Source: CAVTGO01 sp963734275 (GTDB taxonomy: Bacteria; Actinomycetota; UBA4738; HRBIN12). Taken from it: 64,000 nucleotides of DNA. Positions within the stretch are counted from its first letter, which is position 1. The number at the start of each line of letters is the position of its first letter. The stretch is taken from NCBI GenBank assembly GCA_963734275.1, contig CAVTGO010000010.1, positions 124,001 through 188,000 of the forward strand, given 5' to 3'. A program made the position numbers and the translations under genes. Shown here in pieces: positions 36,648 to 45,437 of the stretch. The notes beneath the pieces are model-generated. The model saw only the letters and a list, made by a program, of their open reading frames with translations. It was not told the DNA's origin and ran no database searches.

Positions 36648-37490
36648 TCAGCCGGTTGCCAGCACGACCTCCGGGCGGGCCTTGGCGCCGTCGTCTCGAT
36701 ACACGCCGATCAGCCGGCCGCGAGCGTACAACCCGTACGGACCCGAGATCCCCGCCGGCCCGAGGATGCGGCCATGGTCCCGCCGCCTCGGCTTCCTCGG
36801 GACCGAGCTCCAGCCGCGGCAGGTGCGCGAGCGATCCGTCGAGCGGGACGCGGCCCGACCGTCACCTCCCGCGTCGTCGACGCGGTAGGGGCCGATCGCG
36901 GTCCGGCGCAGGCGGGTGAGGTGACCCCCGCATCCCAGCGCGGCGCCAATATCCGCCACGAGCACCCGCACGTAGGTGCCACCCGAGCACGTCACCTCGA
37001 AGTCGAACACCGGCGGGTCGAAAGCGATGACGCGGAACGCATCCACGCGAACCGTGCGGGGAGGCGCCTCGAGCGTCTCGCCCGCACGGGCGGCCTCGTA
37101 GAGCTTGCGGCCGCCGACCTTCACGGCCGAATAGGCCGGCGGCCGCTGCACGACTCGCCGACGAGAGCCGCGACGGCATCGTCCAGCACCGGGCGCGTCA
37201 GCGTCCACCGCGGCCGTGCGCACGACCGTCCCGTCGGCGTCGAGCGTGTCCGTCTCCTGCCCGAGGCGAGCGGATCCTTCGTAGGTCTTCGGCAGGTCGC
37301 CGAAGTACCGCAACAGGCGCGTCGCGCGACCCACCCCGAGCAGCAGCAGGCCCGTAGCCATCGGGTCCAAGGTTCCCGCGTGCCCGACGCGGCGCGTCCC
37401 GAACTCGCGACGGACCTCGTCCACGACGTCGTGCGAGGTCATGCCGGCGCGTTTGTCGACCAGGACGAGGCCGTCCACCGGCGCGGTCAC
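36648..37490 (-). CDS. truB: tRNA pseudouridine synthase B, with internal frame disturbances
   Basis: Makes pseudouridine 55 in tRNA. The N-terminus is canonical (GLVLVDKRAGMTSHDVV, GHAGTLDPMATGLLLLG with catalytic Asp), as are RPPAYSAVKVGGRKLYE and SGGTYVRVLVADIG. Two segments read out of frame. At about 37150-37203 the expected LTRPVLDDAVAALVGES lies in the +1 frame. At about 36778-36871 EVTVGP and VPLDGSLAHLPRLELGPEEA lie in other frames. Single-base indels that cancel out keep the frame open. The GTG start overlaps nrnA (GTGA). Sequence error is more likely than a functional variant. Confidence 0.85.
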   Translation of the reverse strand: MTAPVDGLVLVDKRAGMTSHDVVDEVRREFGTRRVGHAGTLDPMATGLLLLGVGRATRLLRYFGDLPKTYEGSARLGQETDTLDADGTVVRTAAVDADAPGAGRCRRGSRRRVVQRPPAYSAVKVGGRKLYEAARAGETLEAPPRTVRVDAFRVIAFDPPVFDFEVTCSGGTYVRVLVADIGAALGCGGHLTRLRRTAIGPYRVDDAGGDGRAASRSTDRSRTCRGWSSVPRKPRRRDHGRILGPAGISGPYGLYARGRLIGVYRDDGAKARPEVVLATG

Positions 37491-38464
37491 ACCCGGGGCG
37501 GATCCTCGCCGAGAGCGACCTTGAGCTTCTCCACGGTGCCAGCCAGCCCCTCAGCCGAGGTGTAGCCGGCCGCGAGCCGGTGGCCGCCGCCGCCGAACCC
37601 GGCTGCCACCGTGGCAACGTCGTGATCGCCGCGGGAGCGCAGGCTGACCTTGAACCGGCCGTCGTGCTGCTGCTTGATCACGGCGGCGACGTCGGCCTCG
37701 CGCGCCGTGCGGATCACGTCGATCATGTCGTCCGTCTCGCTCGGATGGACCTCGGCGGCGGCGAGGTCCTCGCGCGTGAGGTAGCTCCAGACCAGGTCGG
37801 CGTCGGGCTCGAGGCGAACCCGCTCGAGCGCCAGACCGAGCAGCCGAAGGTACTCGATCCGATTGTCCTCGTAGAGCGCCTGCACGAGGCGCGTGTGGTC
37901 GAAGGGGAACTCGCGCAGCTTGGCCGCGAGGCGCAGGGTGTCGGGCCCGACGGCCGCGTACTGGAACCGGCCGGTGTCGGTCACGAGACCCGCGTACAGG
38001 CACATCGCGGTCTCCACGGAGATCTCGCCGCCCATCTGTCCCAGCAGCCGCCACACGACCTCGCAGGTGGAACTGGCCTTCGGATCGATCAGCGGGATCG
38101 ATCCGAGGCCCTCGTTGCTCACGTGGTGGTCGATCCAGATCAGGACCGTGGATCTCACGGCCACCGGCGCGAGCATCCCGAGCCGGTCCATCGACGCGAC
38201 GTCGCACGTGACCATCACCGGCGGCTGCTTCGGGAAGTCCTTGGGCGCCACCAGCGCTTCCCTGCCGGGGAGCAGCTCTGCCCACCGGGGTAGCCTGAAA
38301 GGCTCGTTCGGGAACGAGCACACCGTCTCGATCCCCCGGGCACGCAGGTGATTCGACAGGGCGAGCGAGGAGCCGAGGGCGTCGGCGTCGGGGTTCACGT
38401 GACAGGCGATCGCCACGGAGGACGCCTTGGACAGTGCCTTCGCCGCGCGCGCGAGGTCGCCCAT
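37487..38464 (-). CDS. nrnA: DHH/DHHA1 phosphoesterase, NrnA-type (nanoRNase / pAp phosphatase)
   Basis: 325 residues. DHH domain with CHVNPDADALGSSLAL, TCDVASMDRLG and WIDHHVSNEG; C-terminal DHHA1 domain with GFGGGGHRLAAG. NrnA degrades 2-5-mers of RNA and hydrolyses pAp. The rbfA-nrnA-truB order is standard in Gram-positive bacteria and is preserved here. The ATG at 38462-38464 overlaps the rbfA stop by one base (TGATG). Confidence 0.93.
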   Translation of the reverse strand: MGDLARAAKALSKASSVAIACHVNPDADALGSSLALSNHLRARGIETVCSFPNEPFRLPRWAELLPGREALVAPKDFPKQPPVMVTCDVASMDRLGMLAPVAVRSTVLIWIDHHVSNEGLGSIPLIDPKASSTCEVVWRLLGQMGGEISVETAMCLYAGLVTDTGRFQYAAVGPDTLRLAAKLREFPFDHTRLVQALYEDNRIEYLRLLGLALERVRLEPDADLVWSYLTREDLAAAEVHPSETDDMIDVIRTAREADVAAVIKQQHDGRFKVSLRSRGDHDVATVAAGFGGGGHRLAAGYTSAEGLAGTVEKLKVALGEDPPRV

Positions 38465-38811
38465 CAGGTCTCCCGTCCGAGGTTCCGGAGCAGCTGCTCG
38501 ATGCGGTCCATCGTCTCGATCGTGTCGTCCTCCTCGAACTCGAGATCCGGCAGCACCTTCAGCCGGACCTGGTGGCCGATCACCTTCCGCAGGTGACCTC
38601 TCGCCGAGCGGAGCGCCGCGGCGGTCGCCCGGCGTTCCTTCTCGTCGCCGAGCGCCGTGTAGGTCACCCGCGCGTGCCGCAGGTCCGGCGTGACCCGGAC
38701 CCGGAGGATCGTGACGAACCCCACGCGCGGATCCTTCAGCCTCGGGATCTCCTCCGCGAGGATCTCCCGGAACTCCTCCGAGACGCGACTCGTCCGTCCT
38801 CCCTGACTCAT
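38464..38811 (-). CDS. rbfA: 30S ribosome-binding factor A
   Basis: 115 residues, a KH-like small-subunit assembly factor. Recognisable core: RVSEEFREILAEEIPRLKDP, VGFVTILRVRVTPDL and the C-terminal VRLKVLPDLEFEEDDTIE. The ATG at 38809-38811 is chosen; earlier in-frame residues lie in the DUF503 gene. It is packed between ylxP and nrnA. Confidence 0.94.
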   Translation of the reverse strand: MSQGGRTSRVSEEFREILAEEIPRLKDPRVGFVTILRVRVTPDLRHARVTYTALGDEKERRATAAALRSARGHLRKVIGHQVRLKVLPDLEFEEDDTIETMDRIEQLLRNLGRET

Positions 38812-38815
38812 CGGC

Positions 38816-39109
38816 TCACGCGTCCGGATAGTGGAGCGTGAGCTCCGCATCGATCACCTCGACCTCGACCCACCGCTCGACGAGCTTCTCCACCTCGTGG
38901 AGGACGCGCCGGGCGTGGTACTGCTCCCCCGACGTCACGGCGACGGCGATCGCGGCCCGCTGCCACAGGTCGTGATGGTCCACCTCGGCCACCGATGCGT
39001 TGAACTTCTGTCGGATCGCGGCGGTGAGGGCCTTCACCACGTGACGCTTCTCCTTCAGCGAACCGCACGCAGGGATCCGCAGGTCGAACCGCTCCAGCGC
39101 CACGAGCAT
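38816..39109 (-). CDS. ylxP: DUF503/YlxP family protein
   Basis: 97 residues, the small ferredoxin-like-fold protein found in nusA-infB operons of Gram-positive bacteria. It contains SLKEKRHVVKALTAAIRQKF, FNASVAEVDHHDLWQRA and AVAVTSGEQYHARRVL. It lies between infB (9 bp gap) and rbfA (4 bp gap). YlxP/DUF503 has been implicated in ribosome maturation, but its biochemical role is unsettled. Confidence 0.9.
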   Translation of the reverse strand: MLVALERFDLRIPACGSLKEKRHVVKALTAAIRQKFNASVAEVDHHDLWQRAAIAVAVTSGEQYHARRVLHEVEKLVERWVEVEVIDAELTLHYPDA

Positions 39110-39118
39110 GGCGGCGCG

Positions 39119-41200
39119 TTACAGCTCCCGGGCGACCTCGCGGACCTCGTAGGCCTCGATGATGTCGCCCTCCTTCAGGTCGTTGAAGTTCTCGATCCCG
39201 ATCCCGCACTCGAAGCCCTCGGCGACCTCGCGCACGTCATCCTTGAACCGGCGCAGCGACCCGATCCGGCCGTCATAAGCGACGACGCCGTCGCGTACCA
39301 CCCGCGCACGAGCGTTGCGGACGATGGTCCCCCGCACGACGTAGCACCCCGCGATCACGCCCAGCTTGGGGACTCGGAACAGTGCCCGGACCTCCGCGCG
39401 GCCGAGCTCGGTCTCCCGCTGCTCCGGCTTGAGCATGCCTCCGACGGCGCTCTTGATGTCGTCGATCGCGTCGTAGATCACCCGGTACAACCGGATGTCG
39501 ACGCCCTCCTTCTCGGCGAGCTCGCGCGCCTGGACGTCGGGGCGGACGTTGAACCCGACCACGATGGCCCCGGACGCGAGCGCCAGGGCGACATCGCTCT
39601 CCGTGATGGCGCCGGCCGCGCTGCGGATCACGTTCACGCGGACCTCTTCCTGGGGAAGCTTGGCGAGCGCATCTACGAGCGCGCCGATCGAGCCTTGCAC
39701 GTCCGCCTTCACGATCAGGTTGAGGTCGGGGACCTCGTCCCGGCGCGCCTGCGCCATCAGGTCCGCGAGCGTCGGCGGGCGCGTGGTGACGAGCTCGGCG
39801 GCGCGGACCTTGGCCTCGCGCTCCTGGGCGACGTGGCGGGCCGCGCGCTCGTCCTCCACCTCGCGGACGTCGTCGCCGGCGTTGGGGGTGGCCGACCAGC
39901 CGAGGATCTGCACCGGCTTGCTCAGGCCCGCCTGCTTCACGGGGCTCCCGTTCTCATCGAGCATCGCCCGGATCTTGGCCCAGCTGGTCCCCGAGACGAG
40001 CGTGTCCCCGACGTCGAGCGAGCCCTTCTGCACCAGCAGGCTCGCCACGGGGCCCCGGCCCTTGTCGAGGTGGGCCTCCAGCACCGAGGCCCTCGCCGGG
40101 TCGCCGGGGTCGCCCCGCAGCTCCTCGAGGTCGGCCACGAGCAGGATCGTCTCGAGGAGCGAGTCGAGGTTCTTGCGGGCCTTGGCGGAGACGTCCACGA
40201 ACTCCACCGTCCCGCCCCACTCGGATGGCACGAGCCCCAGCTCGACCATCTGCTGACGCACGCGCGTGGGATCGGACTCGGGCTTGTCGATCTTGTTGAC
40301 CGCCACGACGACCGGCACGCCAGCCGCCTTCGCGTGGTCGAGCGCCTCCACGGTCTGGGGCTTCACGCCGTCGTCCGCGGCCACGACGAGCACGGCGATA
40401 TCCGTCACCTGCGCTCCCCGCGCGCGCATGGCGGTGAACGCCTCATGACCGGGTGTGTCGATGAACGTGATCTCGCGCCCGTTCGTATGGACCTGGTAGG
40501 CGCCGATGTGCTGGGTGATCCCGCCGAACTCGCCGGAGACGACGTCCGTGGAGCGGATGGCGTCGAGGAGCAGGGTCTTGCCGTGGTCCACGTGCCCCAT
40601 GATCGTCACGACCGGGGGCCGCGGGACCAGCCGGCTCTCGTCGACCGGCTCCTCCGCCTCGTCCTCGTCGCCGATGGCGACGATCTCGGCCTCGTAGCCG
40701 AGCTCGTCGGCGAGCAGCGTGATCGCCTCGTCCGACAGGGACCGGGTGGCCGTGGCCATCTCGCCGTGGGAGAACAGCATCTTCACGATCTCGGCCGGCG
40801 TGCGATCGGTCTTGTCGGCGATGTCTTGCGCCGTCGCCCCACGGATGAGCTTGAGGACCGGCAGCGAGGGCGTCGCGGGAACCGGAGGGCCCGGGGGAAC
40901 GGGCTCCGGAGCGGGAGCCGGCGTGGCGTCCGGGGCCGGCTCGGGGGCGGCCTCGACGACGGCCGGCTCCTCGACGGGCGTGGCCTTCGGCTTCGCCCGC
41001 CTTTTCGGCAGCGGCTCCTCGACGGCCTCTTTCATCTTGGCCTCGGGGACGGCCTTGCCGCCCGAGGCGCGGAGCCGGGGGACCGCCTGGTCGGGAACCG
41101 AGGAGGACGCCGTGAGACCGTCGACGCCCATCTCCTTCAGGACGGCGACGAGCTCCTTGCTGGTGACGCCAAGCTCCTTGGCGAGCTCGTGGACCCTCAA
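39119..41200 (-). CDS. infB: Translation initiation factor IF-2
   Basis: GTPase that loads initiator tRNA on the 30S subunit. 693 residues, short for an actinobacterial IF-2: an N-terminal IF2N motif (VHELAKELGVTSKELVAVLK), a moderate Pro/Ala/Glu linker (about 50-115), a second IF2N-like helix bundle, then the G domain with GHVDHGKT, DTPGHEAF and NKID, and the C1/C2 domains. The start is TTG 41198-41200, overlapping the ylxR stop (TTGA). Confidence 0.96.
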   Translation of the reverse strand: MRVHELAKELGVTSKELVAVLKEMGVDGLTASSSVPDQAVPRLRASGGKAVPEAKMKEAVEEPLPKRRAKPKATPVEEPAVVEAAPEPAPDATPAPAPEPVPPGPPVPATPSLPVLKLIRGATAQDIADKTDRTPAEIVKMLFSHGEMATATRSLSDEAITLLADELGYEAEIVAIGDEDEAEEPVDESRLVPRPPVVTIMGHVDHGKTLLLDAIRSTDVVSGEFGGITQHIGAYQVHTNGREITFIDTPGHEAFTAMRARGAQVTDIAVLVVAADDGVKPQTVEALDHAKAAGVPVVVAVNKIDKPESDPTRVRQQMVELGLVPSEWGGTVEFVDVSAKARKNLDSLLETILLVADLEELRGDPGDPARASVLEAHLDKGRGPVASLLVQKGSLDVGDTLVSGTSWAKIRAMLDENGSPVKQAGLSKPVQILGWSATPNAGDDVREVEDERAARHVAQEREAKVRAAELVTTRPPTLADLMAQARRDEVPDLNLIVKADVQGSIGALVDALAKLPQEEVRVNVIRSAAGAITESDVALALASGAIVVGFNVRPDVQARELAEKEGVDIRLYRVIYDAIDDIKSAVGGMLKPEQRETELGRAEVRALFRVPKLGVIAGCYVVRGTIVRNARARVVRDGVVAYDGRIGSLRRFKDDVREVAEGFECGIGIENFNDLKEGDIIEAYEVREVAREL

Positions 41201-41463
41201 CCCTGCAACTCCCCCTCGATGTCGACCCTAAGCCTAGCGGCTCCGTCCGCGTCCAAACCTGACCGCAGCGCCCGCGCGAGGGCCCCTCGGCCGAGCGCGC
41301 CCTCCACGCAGTCCCGGTCTCGGTGCACGTACGCTCCGCGCCCGGGCATCATGCCTCGCAGATCTACGGCCACCGAGTCATCCGCCGCGCGCACGAACCG
41401 GATCAGCGCCGCCTTCTCGGCCCGACCGCGGCAGGCCACGCACGTCCGCTGGGGCGCAGCCAC
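41197..41463 (-). CDS. ylxR: YlxR (DUF448) family protein
   Basis: 88 residues with the RTCVACR motif and PGRGAYVHRDRDCVEGAL, hallmarks of YlxR. This is a small RNA-binding-like protein, reported in some species as a nucleoid-associated regulator or RNase P partner. It sits between nusA (3 bp gap) and infB, its standard position. Confidence 0.92.
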   Translation of the reverse strand: MAAPQRTCVACRGRAEKAALIRFVRAADDSVAVDLRGMMPGRGAYVHRDRDCVEGALGRGALARALRSGLDADGAARLRVDIEGELQG

Positions 41464-41466
41464 GGG

Positions 41467-42819
41467 CTACGTGCCCGCGGCCTCGACCTCGGCCTTCGCC
41501 GTCTCCACACCCTCGGATCCGGCCGTCTCGTCGCCACCGGGACCCGCATCCTCAGTGGTTTCGACGTCCACCTCGCTGGTGTCAACGTCGGAGCCGCCGA
41601 CGACCTCGGGAGCGGGCTCTTCCGGCGCGGTGGCCGAGGGTGCGGCGGAGTCCGACTCGGCGCCCCCGGCAGCCCCGTCCCCCGCCGGAGCGCTCACGGC
41701 CCCGTCCGCAGCGAGCGGCGCCGTCGAGGACGCAGCCGCATCCTCGGCCGCCTCCACCACGGGGGCAGGCCGAGGCCGGAGCTCGTCGGCCACCTGCGTC
41801 TCGCTCTTGATGTCGATCCGCCACCCGGTGAGCCGCGCGGCGAGGCGGGCGTTCTGTCCCTCCTTGCCGATCGCGAGCGAGAGCTGGTAGTCGGGCACGA
41901 TCACGAGCGCCGTCCCCGTCTCGGGGTCCACCCGGGCTTCCTTCACCTTCGCCGGCTGCAGGGCGTTGGCGACGAGCGCGGCCGGGTCCGGGCTCCAGGG
42001 CACGACGTCGATCTTCTCCCCTCGGAGCTCGGTCACCACGTTCCGCACTCGGGAGCCCTTCGGACCCACGCACGCGCCCACGGGGTCGACCGCCGGCTCG
42101 TTCGAGCTCACGGCGATCTTGGAGCGGTGGCCGGGCTCGCGGGCGACGGCCTTGATCTCCACGATCCCCTCGGCGATCTCGGGCACCTCCAGCTCGAACA
42201 GCTTCTTCAGCATCCCGGGATGGGTTCGCGACACGACGATCTGCGGGCCCTTGGTGCCCTTGCGGACCTCGGTGATGTACGCCTTGAGTCGTTCGCCGTT
42301 GCGGTACGGCTCGGAGGGGACCTGCTCGGCCTGCGGCAGGAGCGCTTCCACCTTGCCGAGGTCGAGCAGCGTGTAGCGGCGCTCGGACTGCTGGACGATA
42401 CCGGTGACGATGTCGCCTTCGCGCCCGGCGAACTCCTCGTAGGTCATCTCCCTCTCGGCGTCGCGCAGCTTCTGGAAGATCACCTGCTTCGCCGTCTGGG
42501 CTCCGATCCGGCCCTTGAACTCGTCGGTGACGGGGACCTCCTCCTCGGAGAGCACCTTCTTCTCCGTGGCGATCTCGCCCTCCTCGTCCTCGTGTTCCAC
42601 GAGCTCGAGCTGCTGCAGCCACACGCGCAGATCCCCCGACTCGGGATCGATCTTCGCGCGCACACCGAAGGTCTCCTCGTCGAGGTCGGGGTGCTGCTGC
42701 TTCCACCACGACTTGTAGGCAGACGCCATCGCCTCCTCGAGGCCCTCGAGGATCGTCTGGAAGGCGATGCCCTTCTCGCGCTCCAACTCGCGGAGCGCCG
42801 CGATCATCTCCTGGTTCAT
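41467..42819 (-). CDS. nusA: Transcription termination/antitermination protein NusA
   Basis: 450 residues. N-terminal RNAP-binding domain (IAALRELEREKGIAFQTILE), S1 domain (GDIVTGIVQQSERRYTLLDLG), KH1/KH2 with DPVGACVGPKGSRVRNVVTE and LAIGKEGQNARLAARLTGWR. A low-complexity Ala/Pro/Glu tail of about 100 residues follows; residues 367-386 match the tail of S2 (see findings). The ATG at 42817-42819 has GAGGAG about six bases upstream and overlaps the rimP stop (ATGA), so it is preferred over a start eight codons earlier. Confidence 0.95.
   Translation of the reverse strand: MNQEMIAALRELEREKGIAFQTILEGLEEAMASAYKSWWKQQHPDLDEETFGVRAKIDPESGDLRVWLQQLELVEHEDEEGEIATEKKVLSEEEVPVTDEFKGRIGAQTAKQVIFQKLRDAEREMTYEEFAGREGDIVTGIVQQSERRYTLLDLGKVEALLPQAEQVPSEPYRNGERLKAYITEVRKGTKGPQIVVSRTHPGMLKKLFELEVPEIAEGIVEIKAVAREPGHRSKIAVSSNEPAVDPVGACVGPKGSRVRNVVTELRGEKIDVVPWSPDPAALVANALQPAKVKEARVDPETGTALVIVPDYQLSLAIGKEGQNARLAARLTGWRIDIKSETQVADELRPRPAPVVEAAEDAAASSTAPLAADGAVSAPAGDGAAGGAESDSAAPSATAPEEPAPEVVGGSDVDTSEVDVETTEDAGPGGDETAGSEGVETAKAEVEAAGT
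41661..41720 (-). repeat. Copy 1 of a 60-bp coding repeat (NusA tail)
   Basis: 50 of 60 bases are identical, without gaps, to 60394-60453 in rpsB, and both copies are read in the same frame (PLAAxxAVxAPAGDxxAGG). It encodes part of the disordered C-terminal tail of NusA. Confidence 0.75.
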
Positions 42820-43280
42820 GTCTTGCTCCTCGCCACTCCCCACTCGAAGACGGTTCGCGCCGACTCGATGCCGGCGTAGGGGACGCGCCGCTCTCCGCCC
42901 TCGGATGCGACCACGATCGCTTCCGCGTCGGCCGAGACCAGCGCGCCCTCATGGACCCGGCTGCCGTCGACCGGCTCCGCCGTCTTCACCTTCACCTGCT
43001 GCCCGACGCTCTGCTGGAACTGCCGGACCTCGCGAAGGGCCCGCTCTAGCCCCGGCGAGCTGACTTCGAGCGCGTACGGCACGCCCTCGGAGAAGCCCTC
43101 CAGGTCCAGTCGCCGAGAGATGCGCTCGGAGACCTGCGCGATCGTGTCGAGGTCGACCCCCCCGACGCGTTCGACGAACACCCGCAGGACCTTGCGACCG
43201 GCCTCGCCGCCGAGGGAGACCTCCCACAGCTCGAGCCCGGCGCCATCGACGACCTCCCGGACCAACGCTTCCACGTCCAT
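42816..43280 (-). CDS. rimP: Ribosome maturation factor RimP
   Basis: 154 residues, needed for 30S assembly. N-terminal RimP domain with LELWEVSLGGEAGRKVLRVF, DLDTIAQVSERISRRLD and YALEVSSPGLERAL, then a small SH3-like C-terminal domain. The ATG at 43278-43280 has a G-rich site (GAGGGGG) about eight bases upstream. It is the first gene of the rimP-nusA-ylxR-infB-ylxP-rbfA-nrnA-truB operon. Confidence 0.95.
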   Translation of the reverse strand: MDVEALVREVVDGAGLELWEVSLGGEAGRKVLRVFVERVGGVDLDTIAQVSERISRRLDLEGFSEGVPYALEVSSPGLERALREVRQFQQSVGQQVKVKTAEPVDGSRVHEGALVSADAEAIVVASEGGERRVPYAGIESARTVFEWGVARSKT

Positions 43281-43304
43281 CCGAAAGGCCCCCTCGAAAA
43301 CAGA

Positions 43305-43360
43305 AGTGGGCGCGAGCCCACTCCGAGGTCAAACCGCTCCTTGTCGGCACGAAGTATATC
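43305..43360 (-). promoter_or_regulatory. Candidate promoter element and leader hairpin of the rimP-nusA-infB operon
   Basis: On the minus strand a TATACT hexamer (about 43354-43359) is the best -10 candidate upstream of rimP; no convincing -35 is seen. A perfect 7-bp hairpin (AGTGGGC / GCCCACT, tetraloop TCGC on this strand) follows at 43305-43322, between this element and the ribosome site. It would lie in the 5' leader of the operon. Confidence 0.4.
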
Positions 43361-43403
43361 GGACCCGTCGCCGAACCGGGGTTCCGCGCGGCTTCCGCCC
43401 AGG

Positions 43404-43685
43404 TCAGAGGGCCCGGCGCTGGCCGTCCGGCGTGTTCCAGTGGTCCCGCGCGTTGAAGCGCCGGACGATCCGGGGGTCGTCCCAGCCGCGATGCACCCGG
43501 ACGCCGAGGTGCTCGCAGGCGGCCAGGGCGGTCTCCTCGCTCGGGAACTCGTCGCGGATCCACAGGCCGGTCACGTCAACGAGCACCAGGTCCCAGGTTC
43601 GAAGGCCGACGTGCTGCAGGACGGCCTCGACCTCGGGGTGGAGCTTCACGAAGTCGGCGAGCGGCCCGGGCGGACGCTTGGCCAT
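43404..43685 (-). CDS. Small conserved-looking protein of unknown function
   Basis: 93 residues, soluble, rich in charged and aromatic residues (LADFVKLHPEVEAVLQHVGL, RTWDLVLVDVTGLWIRDEFP, HRGWDDPRIVRRFNARDHW). The ATG is 10 bp after the proS stop, so it is probably co-transcribed with proS. The composition and codon use look like a real gene. No family recognised. Confidence 0.7.
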   Translation of the reverse strand: MAKRPPGPLADFVKLHPEVEAVLQHVGLRTWDLVLVDVTGLWIRDEFPSEETALAACEHLGVRVHRGWDDPRIVRRFNARDHWNTPDGQRRAL

Positions 43686-43695
43686 GACCCGAACC

Positions 43696-45405
43696 TTACG
43701 GCGCCGACGCGAGCAGGTCCACGGCGGCGGAAGAGGCCTCCGGGAGGGGCACGGAGGAGCGCTCCGCGGTGGCGCGCAGCTTCAGGTCGGCGGTCCCCGC
43801 GCCCACTCCGCGCTTCCCGACGACGACCTGCACCGGGTATCCGATCAGGTCGGCGTCGGCGAACTTGACCCCGGCCGGATGCTCGCGATCGTCGAGCACG
43901 ACATCTACCCCGGCCTCGAGGAGCTCGCCGTAGATGCGCTCGGCCTCGGCCACCACCCGCTCGTCGTCCCGGTTGGCCACCACGATCACGACCGCGAACG
44001 GGGCGAGGACCTTGGTCCACACGATCCCGTGCTCGTCGTGGCTCTGCTCGACCGCGGCCGCGATGATGCGTGTGATCCCGATCCCGTAGCAGCCCATCAG
44101 ATAGGCACGCTGCGCCCCGTCCTCGTCCACGAAGCGGGCCTCGAGAGGTTCCGAGTACTTCGTGCCGAGCTGGAAGATGTGTCCGACCACGATCGAGCGG
44201 CCCACGTGGAGCTCGCCGCCGTCCACGGGACACCGGTCTCCGTCGCGGATCTGCACGAGGTCCTCCCATCGGTCCACCCGGAAGTCCCGCGGCGTGTTCG
44301 CGCCGCGCACGTGGTGGCCCTCGACGTTCGCGCCGGTGATCCAGTCCTTGCCGCCGGGCACCGAGTGGTCCGCGATGACCAGCGCGTCCTCCGGGATCGC
44401 CTGCGGGCCTACGTAGCCCTTGACGAAGCCTCTCGCGACGAAGTCTGCGTCCTCGAAGCGCCGGACGGGCGTGGGGAAGAACAGGCGCTCCAGCTTCGGC
44501 TCGTTCACCTCACGGTCGCCGGGCACGAGCACCGCTACGGTCCGTCCGCCGGCGTCGAACAGGATGCACTTCAGCGTGCGCTCTGGCGGGGCGCCGATGA
44601 GCGCGGCGAGCGACTCGATCGTCGGCGTGTCCGGCGTGTCGAGGACCTCGAGCGGTTCGACCTCGCTCTGGTCCGCGGGCTCGGGCGGCATCGGTCGCGC
44701 GGCCTCGGTGTCGGCCAGGTAGTCGCCCTTCTCGCACTCTACGAACAGGTCCTCGCCCACGTCTGCGCGCGCCATGAACTCGTGGTTCACCCCGCCGCCG
44801 ATCTGCCCGGGGTCGGCCTCCACGGCGACGAACCGCAGGCGCAGACGCTCGAAGATCCGCTCGTAGGCCTCGTACATCACCTGGTACGAGCGTCGCATAC
44901 CCTCCTCGTCGCGGTCGAAGGAATACGCGTCCTTCATCAGGAACTCGCGCACGCGGAGCAGGCCGAAGCGCGGTCGGAACTCGTCGCGGTATTTCCACTC
45001 GACCTGGTAGAGGTTCACCGGGAGGTCCCGGTACGAGGGCAGGTCCCCGGCGACGAGCGGGGTCACGGTCTCCTCGTGCGTCGGGCCGAGGACGAGCTGG
45101 CGCCCGTGACGATCGGTGAGCCTGAGGAGCACGTCGCCGTAGAGCTCGTATCGCCCCGTCGCCCGCCAGGGCTCCGCGGGCAGCACGATCGGCATGCGCA
45201 GCTCCTGAGCCCCCGCGGCGTCCATCTCCTCGCGGACGACGGCCTCGATCTTGCGCATCGTCCGCAGCCCGAGGGGCAAGATCGTGTAGATCCCCGACGC
45301 CACTTGGCGGATGAAGCCCGCGCGTAGCAGCAGGCGGTGGCTGGCGATCTCGGCCTCGGCGGGATCCTCCCGCAGTGTGGGCGCGAACAGCTTGGAGAGC
45401 CTCAT
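43696..45405 (-). CDS. proS: Prolyl-tRNA synthetase, bacterial type with editing domain
   Basis: Class II synthetase of 569 residues, the length of the bacterial form with an inserted editing (INS) domain. Start MRLSKLFAPTLREDPAEAEI, motif 2 region YQVEWKYRDEFRPRFGLLRV, INS domain (about 230-390, ending before FVKGYVGP), motif 3 YGIGITRIIAA and the C-terminal anticodon-binding domain. The ATG at 45403-45405 is the family start; the open frame upstream is a shadow. proS normally follows ispG in actinobacteria; here trpEG and two secreted paralogs lie between. Confidence 0.96.
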   Translation of the reverse strand: MRLSKLFAPTLREDPAEAEIASHRLLLRAGFIRQVASGIYTILPLGLRTMRKIEAVVREEMDAAGAQELRMPIVLPAEPWRATGRYELYGDVLLRLTDRHGRQLVLGPTHEETVTPLVAGDLPSYRDLPVNLYQVEWKYRDEFRPRFGLLRVREFLMKDAYSFDRDEEGMRRSYQVMYEAYERIFERLRLRFVAVEADPGQIGGGVNHEFMARADVGEDLFVECEKGDYLADTEAARPMPPEPADQSEVEPLEVLDTPDTPTIESLAALIGAPPERTLKCILFDAGGRTVAVLVPGDREVNEPKLERLFFPTPVRRFEDADFVARGFVKGYVGPQAIPEDALVIADHSVPGGKDWITGANVEGHHVRGANTPRDFRVDRWEDLVQIRDGDRCPVDGGELHVGRSIVVGHIFQLGTKYSEPLEARFVDEDGAQRAYLMGCYGIGITRIIAAAVEQSHDEHGIVWTKVLAPFAVVIVVANRDDERVVAEAERIYGELLEAGVDVVLDDREHPAGVKFADADLIGYPVQVVVGKRGVGAGTADLKLRATAERSSVPLPEASSAAVDLLASAP

Positions 45406-45437
45406 GGGGGCCCAGGATAGCCGCGGCTCGGGCGCTC

